NCBI GenBank assembly: GCA_900472485.1
Contig: UCII01000008.1
Coordinates: 153,209-217,208, forward strand
Direction: 5' to 3'
Source of the DNA: Hyphomicrobiales bacterium
Lineage (GTDB): Bacteria > Pseudomonadota > Alphaproteobacteria > Rhizobiales > Rhizobiaceae
DNA: 64,000 bases
Below, one piece after another: positions 49,833 through 60,000 of the stretch. Within the stretch, counting starts at the first letter, position 1; each line of letters begins with the position of its first letter. Made by a program: the position numbers and the translations under genes. The notes beneath the pieces were generated by a model. The model was given only the letters and a program-made list of their open reading frames with translations. It did no database searches and was not told where the DNA came from.

Positions 49833-52217
49833 GTGATAGATGTTGCAACTCTCGGTATTTCTGTTGACAGCTCCAATGTACGGGCCGCGGCTGATGATTT
49901 TGATGGGTTCGCTGCGGCAATGAATCGTGTTGTGCGGGGCTCTGGCGCGGTGTCTCGCGCACTAAAGACAATGAATAATGACGCAAAAATAATGGGTGGA
50001 GTCGTCGATAAAACTATTGCTCAGATTAACAAGTTCGGCGCAGGGTCCGCCCCTTTGGTCAACAGATTTCAGGGAGCGTTGGCCGCCCTTAACACTCCAT
50101 CAAACGACAGAGGATTCGCGTCACAGTCTTCGAATGTAAGGTCTCAAGCGAACGCGCCGACCTCCGCCCAGCTCAATCACACGGGAAACGAGCAATATGA
50201 CTATTTCTTGGATCATCGTGCTGAATTTGCCGCAGATCTCGGGCCGGGCGTGTTAGACAATCTCGTCAGCGCAGCAAGCATCTTGACCAAAGCCGTCGTC
50301 GGGTTGATCCCCATCGCGGGCGATCAGGCGAGCACCGTTGCCGGCGATTGGGTAGATAGCTTTAGCCCATCCAATATGCGGCAGAAATCTGAAGCAGACG
50401 CAAGAGCAAAGGGCGATCGAGCAAGGCGTTTAATGGCTTTGCCAGGTGCCAAAGATGACCCAGTAATCGCGAGGTATGCTGGTGTTATGATACCGAGGGA
50501 TGAGACCCTTACAAAAACTTTCGAATTTCATAAAGGGGCGAAAGATTTTTTTGATCAAGCGCTCAACAATTTGAATAGTGCGCTCTCGGATATTGAACCG
50601 CAACTCTCGTTTCCGCCTTCAGCAAGCGGACCGGTTAATCCCTTATTTGCGGCGCAGAAAAGCTATGAAGAAGTGATGAGTAAATTTAAAGCTGAGGCAA
50701 ACCCAATAAATGCTCTGCTCAATCTGGACAAAGCGTTGTCTGACGCCGCAGCGAAGATGTCAGATGTTCCTGAGATTGCCGCTTCGTCGGCAAAGCTCAA
50801 GGTCGCGCTGGGACCGATCAAAGATGATCTAAGCCTTGCGAACGGCTTGATGGCCAAACATAACGCTGCGAACAAAGAGAAACCTGCTTCGCTTAATAAT
50901 ATAAAGCAATCCATTTTTGCCGAAAGCGGCACCACGGCAAGTATACTCCTTCCAAATATTGCCGCTTTCTCTCGCGTTAGCCCGCTCGCGATCGAAACTA
51001 AATCGAAGCAGTCCATAGCCGGTAGCGCTGGGGTTCAAAATAGCCAAAAGGATGAGCTACAAGGTATTCAGCAAGCTACTGATGCTCTTACGAAATCCTC
51101 CAAGGACAACACGGAGCAAGTAAAAGTCGGAATACAGACCTCCGCTCAGTCCGCTGCCGCGACGGACAATGTGAAGTCGAAGGTTGTCACGCTGAAGCAA
51201 AGCCAGGACGAGCTTCAGAAAAGCGGTGCAGCGCAGTTGGCGCAAATGCCGCAATTGACCAAGGCGGCCAACGACCAGGCTGATGCCTATCGGCGCGTTG
51301 CTGAGGCGCAAGCGCTGCAGAAGCTTGCGGGCGATATCCAGTTCCAGCAGGAGCAGATGGGCCGCTCGACCATCGATCAGACTGTTGCTTCAACACAGAA
51401 GCAATATGGCCTGCCGGTCGATATGAACTCGGCCTCGGCCAATATCATTCGCTACAATGAGCAGCTGAAATATGCCCGCGAGCTTGCCGGCGATTTCGCC
51501 TCGACGCTGGTCAGCGGCTTGCGCAATGGAGAGGGCCTTTGGAAATCCTTGGGGAAGGCGGCGATTTCCGTGCTCACCAAGATTTCCGACAGACTGTTGA
51601 ACGATGTGCTTAACAGCCTGTTCCAGGTCAACAGTGCCGCCGCTGGCGGCGGGCTGTTCGGTGGGGGCGGCATCTTTGGCGGGCTCTTTGGCGGAGGCGG
51701 CGGGCTGAATCTCGGCATTCTGGCGCGATCGCCGCAGGCGGCGGCGGCCGTTGCCAGCGGTATTCCCGGCCTTTGGGCCGATGGCGGCTATACCGGCCCC
51801 GGCGGCAAGAATGATCCAGCCGGCATCGTTCATGCCGGCGAGATCGTCTGGAGCCAGAAGGATATTGCTCGAGCGGGCGGCGTCGGCATCGTCGAGGCGA
51901 TGCGGCTTGGCCGGCGCGGCTATGCCGATGGCGGCGTGGTCGGCGAGGGCGGGCCGCAATTGCTGCGGGCGCAGCCGGATGCTGCCGTTCCCGTCCGTCG
52001 CCTCAGAGCCGATAACCAGAACGATGCCTCCGGTTCCGCTTCTGGCGTGCATGTCACTGTCGGTGTTTCCGTCGATGAGGACGGCAATCTGAAGGCCTAT
52101 GTCAAGAATGTCGCGCAATCGGAAGCGCAGAATTCGACGCGGCAGGGGCTGAATGATTTCAATCAGCAGCTTCCCGATCGCGTCGCGCAGATCAACCGCA
52201 ATCCCCGGAGGCGCTGA
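49833..52217 (+). CDS. Tail tape measure protein, chimeric
   Basis: A 794-residue tape measure started at GTG 49833 (AAAGG upstream), giving MIDVATLGISVDSSNVRAAA, a common opening. The C-terminal 260 residues are typical: LVSGLRNGEGLWKSLGKAAI, a glycine-rich run and GLWADGGYTGPGGKNDPAGI with ADGGVV. The N-terminal half (about 49833-51100) has AT-richer codons and few matches in style to the C-terminal half, so the gene appears mosaic. It sets tail length. Confidence 0.8.
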   Translation: MIDVATLGISVDSSNVRAAADDFDGFAAAMNRVVRGSGAVSRALKTMNNDAKIMGGVVDKTIAQINKFGAGSAPLVNRFQGALAALNTPSNDRGFASQSSNVRSQANAPTSAQLNHTGNEQYDYFLDHRAEFAADLGPGVLDNLVSAASILTKAVVGLIPIAGDQASTVAGDWVDSFSPSNMRQKSEADARAKGDRARRLMALPGAKDDPVIARYAGVMIPRDETLTKTFEFHKGAKDFFDQALNNLNSALSDIEPQLSFPPSASGPVNPLFAAQKSYEEVMSKFKAEANPINALLNLDKALSDAAAKMSDVPEIAASSAKLKVALGPIKDDLSLANGLMAKHNAANKEKPASLNNIKQSIFAESGTTASILLPNIAAFSRVSPLAIETKSKQSIAGSAGVQNSQKDELQGIQQATDALTKSSKDNTEQVKVGIQTSAQSAAATDNVKSKVVTLKQSQDELQKSGAAQLAQMPQLTKAANDQADAYRRVAEAQALQKLAGDIQFQQEQMGRSTIDQTVASTQKQYGLPVDMNSASANIIRYNEQLKYARELAGDFASTLVSGLRNGEGLWKSLGKAAISVLTKISDRLLNDVLNSLFQVNSAAAGGGLFGGGGIFGGLFGGGGGLNLGILARSPQAAAAVASGIPGLWADGGYTGPGGKNDPAGIVHAGEIVWSQKDIARAGGVGIVEAMRLGRRGYADGGVVGEGGPQLLRAQPDAAVPVRRLRADNQNDASGSASGVHVTVGVSVDEDGNLKAYVKNVAQSEAQNSTRQGLNDFNQQLPDRVAQINRNPRRR

Positions 52218-52861
52218 TGGCCGTTTCCTATCCCTACAGTCTGCCGTCCTTTGCCGATCTCCTGAAGATCTCCAGCATCGTCTGGGACATTCAGCGCAAT
52301 GACGAGCTTTCCGGCTCCGGCGATGGCCGGGTCTGGCAGGCGGAGCTGGCGCCACCGCTCTGGACCGGCACGGTGACGCTGGCCGACATGTATAATGCGG
52401 AGGCGAAACAGATCGCCGCCCGCATCCGCAAACTACACGGCGCCCAAGAGGCGCTTTTTCTTTATGATCCACTGTCGAAATATCCGCAGGCCGACCCCGA
52501 CGGGACGAAGCTCGGGAGCGCTGCGGTCAGTGTCGCAGCGCTCGGGACCGACAATGCCTCGCTCAGCCTCAAGGGCCTGCCGGCGGGATATAGGCTGACC
52601 GTCGGCGACAAGATGCAGGTCGGCTATGGCGGCCGCTATGCCTTTCTCGAAGTCTCTGAAACGGTTGGTGCCGACGGGCAGGGGGTGACGCCCGTCTTCG
52701 GCGTCTTCCCGCATCTGCCGGCGGGCTTTGCCGCCGGTCTCGGCGTGACGCTTCTGCTGCCGGCCTGCAAATGCCTGGTCATGCCGGGCAGCCACAATCC
52801 CGGCACCGCGAGTGGCCCGATCACCACGGGCGCCACCTTCAAGATCATCCAGAAGAAATAG
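52217..52861 (+). CDS. Putative distal tail protein
   Basis: A 214-residue protein following the tape measure: MAVSYPYSLPSFADLLKISS, then ELAPPLWTGTVTLADMYNAE, KLHGAQEALFLYDPLSKYPQ and FPHLPAGFAAGLG. It is the usual small distal protein before the hub in alphaproteobacterial siphophages, known to me only as a conserved hypothetical. It overlaps the tape measure stop. Function inferred from place. Confidence 0.62.
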   Translation: MAVSYPYSLPSFADLLKISSIVWDIQRNDELSGSGDGRVWQAELAPPLWTGTVTLADMYNAEAKQIAARIRKLHGAQEALFLYDPLSKYPQADPDGTKLGSAAVSVAALGTDNASLSLKGLPAGYRLTVGDKMQVGYGGRYAFLEVSETVGADGQGVTPVFGVFPHLPAGFAAGLGVTLLLPACKCLVMPGSHNPGTASGPITTGATFKIIQKK

Positions 52862-52864
52862 ACG

Positions 52865-53485
52865 ATGAAGAACATCACCTCCGCTTTCTTCGCGGCGCTG
52901 ACCGGCGCGCGCGACAAGGGGCTCGTGCCCCGTCGTTTCGTCTGGATCACCGGCAAGGATCTCGCCAGTGGCGCGCCCGCCTCGATCGGCGTCTGGACCG
53001 GCGATGACGATATCAACATGACAGTCACCTCCGGCGTCACCGGTCTGCCGGAGGCGCGGACCTACTATGGCGGCCTCAATCTACAGGTGAGCCCGATCCC
53101 GCGCACGGCGGATCTGACAATCCAGACCGTGACCATCACCATCGGCCAGATCGCGCCCGCCGTGCAGCAGCTTGTGCGCGGCTACGATCTGCGGCTGGCG
53201 CCGATCGAAATCCATGACATGTCGTTCGATACCGGCACGCGCCTGCCAAGTGCCGCGCCGGAAATCGCCTTTCTCGGCATTGCCGATGGCGCTCCGATCA
53301 AGACGCCAGCCGTGGGGCAGGATGGGGATATTGAGATCTCCGCCATCTCCGCCGCCATCGCTATGCTGGAGCGCACCAATCCGGCCAAATCCTCCTATGA
53401 AGGCCAGAAGCGCCGCAGCGGCGATGAATTCGGCCTTTATTCCAGCACCGTCGCCAATTGGCAGATCCCCTGGGGGCAGAAATGA
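52865..53485 (+). CDS. Putative tail hub-associated protein
   Basis: A 206-residue protein with VWITGKDLASGAPASIGVWT, then VTSGVTGLPEARTYYGGLNL and a late AMLERTNPAKSSYEGQKRRS. It follows the distal protein by three bases. The pattern 'GDDDI..TV.SGVTGLP..R.Y.GG' is conserved among alphaproteobacterial phage and GTA-like tails. The next gene overlaps its end. Confidence 0.65.
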   Translation: MKNITSAFFAALTGARDKGLVPRRFVWITGKDLASGAPASIGVWTGDDDINMTVTSGVTGLPEARTYYGGLNLQVSPIPRTADLTIQTVTITIGQIAPAVQQLVRGYDLRLAPIEIHDMSFDTGTRLPSAAPEIAFLGIADGAPIKTPAVGQDGDIEISAISAAIAMLERTNPAKSSYEGQKRRSGDEFGLYSSTVANWQIPWGQK

Positions 53486-53910
53486 ACAGCGATCTTGTCA
53501 GGGTCAAGAACTGGCGCGCCTGCTTCGTTGCCGAGATCGATCGGCTGAAGCGCACGCCCTTTGCCTGGGGCAGCCATGATTGCGGCCCGGGGCTTGCCGG
53601 CAATCTGGTGCTCGCGATCACCGGCGTCGATTGCGCCGCCCAGTTTCGGGGCGAATATTCGACCGCCGCCGGCGCACTGAAGACGATGAAGGCGGCGGGC
53701 TTCGACAATCTCGCCGATCTCGTTGCCAGCATGCTGCCGGAGATCCATCCGAGCGAAGCCGGTATAGGCGATATCGCCGCCGTCCCGCACGAAGGCCCCT
53801 TCGGCTACGCGCTCGGCGTCGTCAATGGCGAGCGCATCTTCGTGCTGCGCGAGACCGGGCTCGGCACGGTCGATCTGCTCGACGCCAGGCGGGCCTTCAA
53901 GGTCGGCTAA
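53482..53910 (+). CDS. DUF6950-like/NlpC-P60-like tail protein
   Basis: A 142-residue protein started at ATG 53482, which overlaps the previous gene by four bases. FAWGSHDCGPGLAGNLVLAI carries the WGxHDC motif of the DUF6950 family, where Cys and His resemble the NlpC/P60 nucleophile region. Such proteins precede the tail hub and may open the peptidoglycan locally during infection. The second His of the catalytic pair (VPHEGPFGYALGV) is present. Confidence 0.72.
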   Translation: MNSDLVRVKNWRACFVAEIDRLKRTPFAWGSHDCGPGLAGNLVLAITGVDCAAQFRGEYSTAAGALKTMKAAGFDNLADLVASMLPEIHPSEAGIGDIAAVPHEGPFGYALGVVNGERIFVLRETGLGTVDLLDARRAFKVG

Positions 53911-54011
53911 TCCGCCGTCTCATCATCATTTCTATCTCTGACCGGTGACAAGTCGGCGCAGCTTTGGTTGCGACGACCCTTTTCCATGCGCCAATCGAGG
54001 TCGTCCGATCC

Positions 54012-57000
54012 ATGAAATATCTCATCCTGCTTCTGAACGTCCTCAGTTTCTGGCTGATGGCGGATGCGGCGCATGCCGAGCCGATCAGTCTGGCTATCAC
54101 CTCGATTGCGGGCTTCTTCAGCTCGATCGGCGCCATCGGCAAACTTGTATTGACCGTTGCCATCAACATCGGCCTTTCGCTGGTCGAAAAGGCGCTTGCG
54201 AAGAAGGATAAACCCCAGCCAGCCGGAACGAAGCTTGAGATCAGCATGGGGGACGATCATGCGATGTCCTTCATCATCGGCAGCTACGCGACCGCCGGCA
54301 AGCGCAAGTACGCCGGCACCTGGGGCGAGGACGGCAAGACGCCGAATGCCTATTTCACCGATGTCATCGAAATCGGCAACCTTCCCAACCGCGCCGGCGA
54401 ACGCGGCCTGACCAGCGTCTGGATAGACGACCAGAAGGTCGGGGTTCTCTGGGACCAGCCGCATCCTGATGGGCGCGGCTTTCCCGTGCAGCAATACCGC
54501 GCCAATAACAAAGACTATCTCTGGATCAAGTTCCTCGACGGCACGCAGACGAACGCCGATCCGTATTTGATGGCCAAGTTCGGCACTCATGCCGAGCGGC
54601 CCTGGAAACCGACCATGATCGGACGCGGCTGCCAAATCGTCATCCTCACCTCGCGCTATAATACTGAGCTTTTCAGGGGCGTTCCTGCTGGTCTTTTCGA
54701 GCCGCATCCGCTGCCGCTCTATGATATCCGCAAGGATTCCTCAGTTGGCGGCAATGGCGGACATCGCTGGGCCGATCCTTCGACGTGGGAGCCCAGCATT
54801 AACCCGGCTGTGATGACCTACAACCTTGCCCGTGGTGTGTATTACGGCTCGGAATGGGTCTATGGCGGCCAGAATATCGGCGCCTTCTGCCTGCCGGCGA
54901 CGAACTGGATGGCGGCGGCGAATGCTTGTGACGCTTCCGTTCCGCTCGACGGCGGCGGCAGCGAGCCGGCCTTCCGTGCCGGCTACGATATCCAGTGCGA
55001 TCAGGAACCACTCGATGCCATTTCCGAGCTGCTGAAGGGCTGCAACGGCCGCATCGCTGAAGTCGGCGGCATCTTCAAGATGCTGGTGGGGACGCCGGGC
55101 GCGGCGGTCTATTCCTTTACGGATAATGATATCATCGTCACGGAGGAGCAGGATTTCCAGCCATTTCCTTCGCTTTCAGCAACTTATAACGCCATCGAGG
55201 CCACCTATCCGGAGCCAGCGGAAAAATGGGCCACGAAGAACGCGCCGGGCCGTTACAACACCGATCTCGAAGCTCAGGACGGCAATCGCCGTCTGCCGGC
55301 GCAAGTCCAGCTGCTTGCCGTACCCTTTGCCAACCAGGTGCAGCGCATTGGCCTGGCGATGATCCAGGATTACCGGCGCTTCCGCGTGCACCAAGTATCG
55401 CTGCCGCCGGATGCCTATCCACTCGAACCGAACGATGTGGTTTCCTGGTCGTCGGCTCGTAACGGTTATGACGAGAAAAAATTCCTTGTCGTCAAAGTGG
55501 AGCCGCAACCGAATTTCCTGATCGTTGTCACTCTGAAGGAAGTCGATCCGGCCGACTACGACTGGCATCCAGGCCTGCAATTGCCAACGGCGGTCGGCTG
55601 GCTCGGGCCTATTACGCCGCCGTCGCAGCCGATGATCGGCTGGACCGTCGAACCCTCGACGATCAAGGATGCCGGCGGCATCGATCGACGCCCGGCAATC
55701 AAGATCAGCTGTGCGCCTGAGCTCGATGATGTCGCGGGCGTATGGGTACAGGTGCGTCTGAAGGAAACCGGCGATGTCGTGTTCGACAGCGACAGCAATC
55801 CTTATGCCGCTCCATATTCGTGGTTGATTTCCGGCCAATGGACGCTTGCCAATACAAGCTATGAGGTGCGGGGTCGATATCTTCCGCAGTCGAGCCGGGC
55901 AACGGACTGGTCGGCTTGGCTGGCTGTCAAGACGCCGAACGTCCTTATTCAGACTGCTGACGTTCTTGATGGCGCAATCGTCCAATCCAAGATTGCTGAT
56001 GCGGCCATATCGGCTGCAAAGATCATGGATGAGGCGGTCTCCAATCTGAAACTCGCCGACCATGCGGTGTCGACGGCAAAGCTTGAGATAGCTGCTGTTA
56101 CGGCTGACGTGCTGGCCAGCGGCGCTGTGATCTCCGCTAAGCTAGCGGATGGAGCGGTCACGGCTCGGGCGCTTGCTCAGGGCGCAGTGGATGCCACCAG
56201 CCTTGCAAGCGGCATCAAGGCCGTTGAAGTCGTTTCTGCGCTGCCGACGACAGGCAATGACGAAGGCCGGCAGGTCTACCTCACAACGGACGGGAAGCTC
56301 TACCGCTATCATAACGGCGCGTGGACGGCGGCGATTGCTGCCGTCGATGTCAATGGGACTTTAAATAGCTCCCAAATTGCCGATAACGCCATCACGAGCG
56401 GCAAGCTGGCGCCATTCGCCGTTGATGCAAGCAAACTTGCGGATGGTTCTGTCAGTGCTGCAAAGCTTGCGGCCAATGCGGTCGACGCAACCAAGTTTGC
56501 CTCCGGCATCCGGCCGGTGGAAATTGTCTCGAGTTTGCCGGCCACCGGTAATATCGAAGGGCGCACCGTTTATCTGACAGCCGACGACAAGCTCTATCGT
56601 TATACCGGCAGCACCTGGACGGCTGCGACACCAGCATCCGACATAACCGGGCAGATGACGGATGCACAGATCGCCGCCGTCAATGCGGCCAAGGTCACCG
56701 GGACACTGGTTTCCTCGCAGATCGCAGATGCGGCGATCACCAATCAGAAGCTTGCCGCGTTAGCGGTTGACGCCGCAAAGCTCGCGGACAATGCCATCAC
56801 CACCACCAAGATTGCAGACAATGCGATCTCGACGCCGAAGCTGCAGGCCAATGCGATCACGGCCGACAAGATCGCGGCGAATGCCGTCACGGCAAAGTCC
56901 CTCCTTCTGATGGACTTCGAAAACCTCGTCCAGAACGGGAAGTTTGAGGACAGCGCCTCATCGATTTCGTCTTATCTGCTGGTCGTTGGCCTAAACACCA

Positions 57001-60000
57001 CGATGGCATATGTGCCTTCGGATAATACCGGCGCCCTCATGTTGCAGATGGTCAAGACCACGACCGGCAGCAACAGCGAGGTTCGGACCACTGCATTCAT
57101 TCCCGTCACCGCGGGTGAGGTCCTCTATTTTGAGACATCGTTCAAGAGCGGAACGGCCGAAATCTCGACCTATGGTGCCTACTACCGGCTCATGTGGTTC
57201 GACGCCAGCAAGGTGCTGATTACCCCTAACTACACCGATCTTGCGAGCAGCAAGGCATTCGGCACCACGTGGACAGACTATACTGGGAAGATCACAGTCC
57301 CTGCCGGCGCGCGCTTTGCCCAGGTGCGGTTCTTCAACACGAGCACCACGGCACTGACGCTCTTGATCGACCGTGCAATCATCCGCCGCGCCAATGCCGC
57401 GAGCCTGATCGTTGACGGAAGCATCACGACAAATCATCTGGCCGCTGGTTCGGTTACGACGGCAGCCCTTGCAGCTGGCTCGGTCACTGCCGACGACATT
57501 GCTGCCAACGCCGTCATCTCGGCCAAGATTGCAGCCGGTTCGGTGAGCGCCGACAAGATCGCCGCAAACAGCATCACGGCTGGTCAGATCGCTGCCGGTG
57601 CCATCGGCGCGACGCAGATCGCGGCCAAAGCCATCACGGTTGACAAGCTCCTTGTCGGCAGCTTCGACAATATGATCGATCTCGGCTTCTCGACGGGCGA
57701 CATTTCTGCATGGCTGACGCCAGGGAAGGTATCTTACTATATTGAAGCAGCCACGACGCCGCTGCAGGGCACATGGATTTTGCAGGCAGACGGGCGTGGA
57801 CAGGCGCTCATCGCAAACCCGCTGATCAGGGTTTCTCCCAGCGAGAGCTATAATTTCACGGCCTGGTTCTACAACACCGATCCGGATGCGAATGCCTACA
57901 TCGGCTTTTGGCAGAAAGATCAGTCAGGCAACAATGTTGCGCCCGGCTTTGTAACGGTTGCGTCCAGTTCCGCTAAAGTCTGGACACAGATGCAGGCAAA
58001 CTTCACGGTTCCGGCAGGGGTTTATTACATTCAGCCGACCCTTGCCGTCGATAAAGATGCCGCGAACGGTAAGCTTTGCTATTGGGGCAAGCCCAATATG
58101 CGCCGCGCTTCAGGTGCCGAGCTGATCGTTGATGGCGCGGTAACCGCATCGAAGGTAGCGGCAAACGCTATCACTGCCGATAAGGTCGCGGCGAATGCCA
58201 TTACGGCCGACAAGATGGTGTTGGCCGATTTCACCAATCGCTGCGAAAACCCGAACTTTGGCGAAGGGGATAAGAGTTGGGTAAACGGTGCCGGCGTTGC
58301 CATCCTCAACAACAGCGCTAACGCCTATACCGGCAACTACTATATGAACATCGGTGCCGGTGCCGTGGCGAATGCCATTGCGTCGAGAAACAACAATATT
58401 TTCCCCGTTCTCCCTGGCGAACAATATTTCCTTCAGGCGTTCGTAAAGGCGACCGGAACACCGGCCGGCCTGCTGTCCGTGCGTATCCGCTTTATGGGCG
58501 CGGACAAAATAAACTATCTCAATCAGGCAGGCTTCAGCGTCCCTGTAACGGTCGGAACCTCATATATGGAATGGAACGCGACGGTCGTCGTGCCGGCCGG
58601 CGTAGTTTATGCGTGGGTGGATTTCGTTCCCGGAGAAAATCTGACTGTTGCGGGAAGCTACCAGATCGGGTTCGTTTCGTGCCAGCGGAAGAACGGCGGC
58701 AATCTGATTGTTGACGGTGCGATCACAGCCGCCAAGATCGGAGCGAATGCGGTGACGGCTGGGAAGCTCGCGGCTAACGCCGTCACCGCTGGAACGATTG
58801 CCGCCAATGCAGTCACGGCCGGTATGATCGCCGCTGGCGCGGTTTCGGCAGCACAGATCGCGGCTGACGCCATTACGGCCGAAAAGCTGGCATCGAACTC
58901 GGTGACCACGGACGCTCTGGCGGTTGGTTCGGGCAAGAACCTGCTTCAAAACACCAGCTTCACGATGGGTCTGGACTGCTGGGGCGTCACCTATACTAGC
59001 GGCACCATTCCAGGGCTTGCCATGCGTATCCGCCAAGCGGGTGAGGCATGGGCTGGCCGCAACAATCCGGTACTGGAACTGAGGCAGGGCAGTGGACCCA
59101 GCGGCTTCTATGCCGATATCCGATGGAAGCGGCCTGATGGGGGTGGTCTGGCCAACTCGCTGCCATTCTCGGTGCTGTGTGCACCGGGCGAATGGTTGGA
59201 AGCAACAGCCTATATCTCGGCACATCGCTGCAGCGTGGAGCTACGTATCGAATGGGTGGGGGCTGATGGTGGCGCGCTCAGCTATACCGCCGCCTCAACC
59301 AATGCCGGCAATGCTTCAGATCAGAACAATCCCGATCTTTGGCCGCGTCTGCGCACAGCTGGTGCGGCACCCGCCAACGCGGTCGCCGCTTCCTTCCATC
59401 TGCGCAAGCTGGACACCATCAGCGGCCAGACCGACAGCTTTATGTTCGTGAACAAGCCCATGCTGTGCCGTATCCCGGCCAGCGCGACCGAACCGACGCC
59501 CTGGAGCGATGGCGGCGTGGTCATGATCACGAACGGTGGCATTGTCGCCAGCGCCGTTACGGCCGACAAGATTGCTGCCAACGCCATCACGGCCGGGAAG
59601 ATCGCTGCGAATGCGGTCACGGCCGGCACGATCGCGGCCGGTGCGGTCACCGCGACCACGATCGCAGGCGGCACGATTACCGGCGACAAGCTTGCCGCCA
59701 ACACGATCGGCGCGGGCCAGATCGCGGCAGATTCCATAACCGCCAAACAGCTCGTCTTGACCGATTTCAGCAATATGGCCGACAATGGCTGGCAGACAGG
59801 GACGTTAGATGGCTGGACCGTCCAGAACCAGCAGGCCTTCTATCTTGATACGACCTCCGGAGATGCGGCCGGCTGGGTGCTACAGTCCCTCGGCCGCGAC
59901 TGCGCGCGGTCCAACTTCATCACCGTGACGGTGGGCGAGGTCTATGCCTTCGATGTCTGGGTCTACAACACAGATTCGAACGCTGCGAGCATCTATGCAG

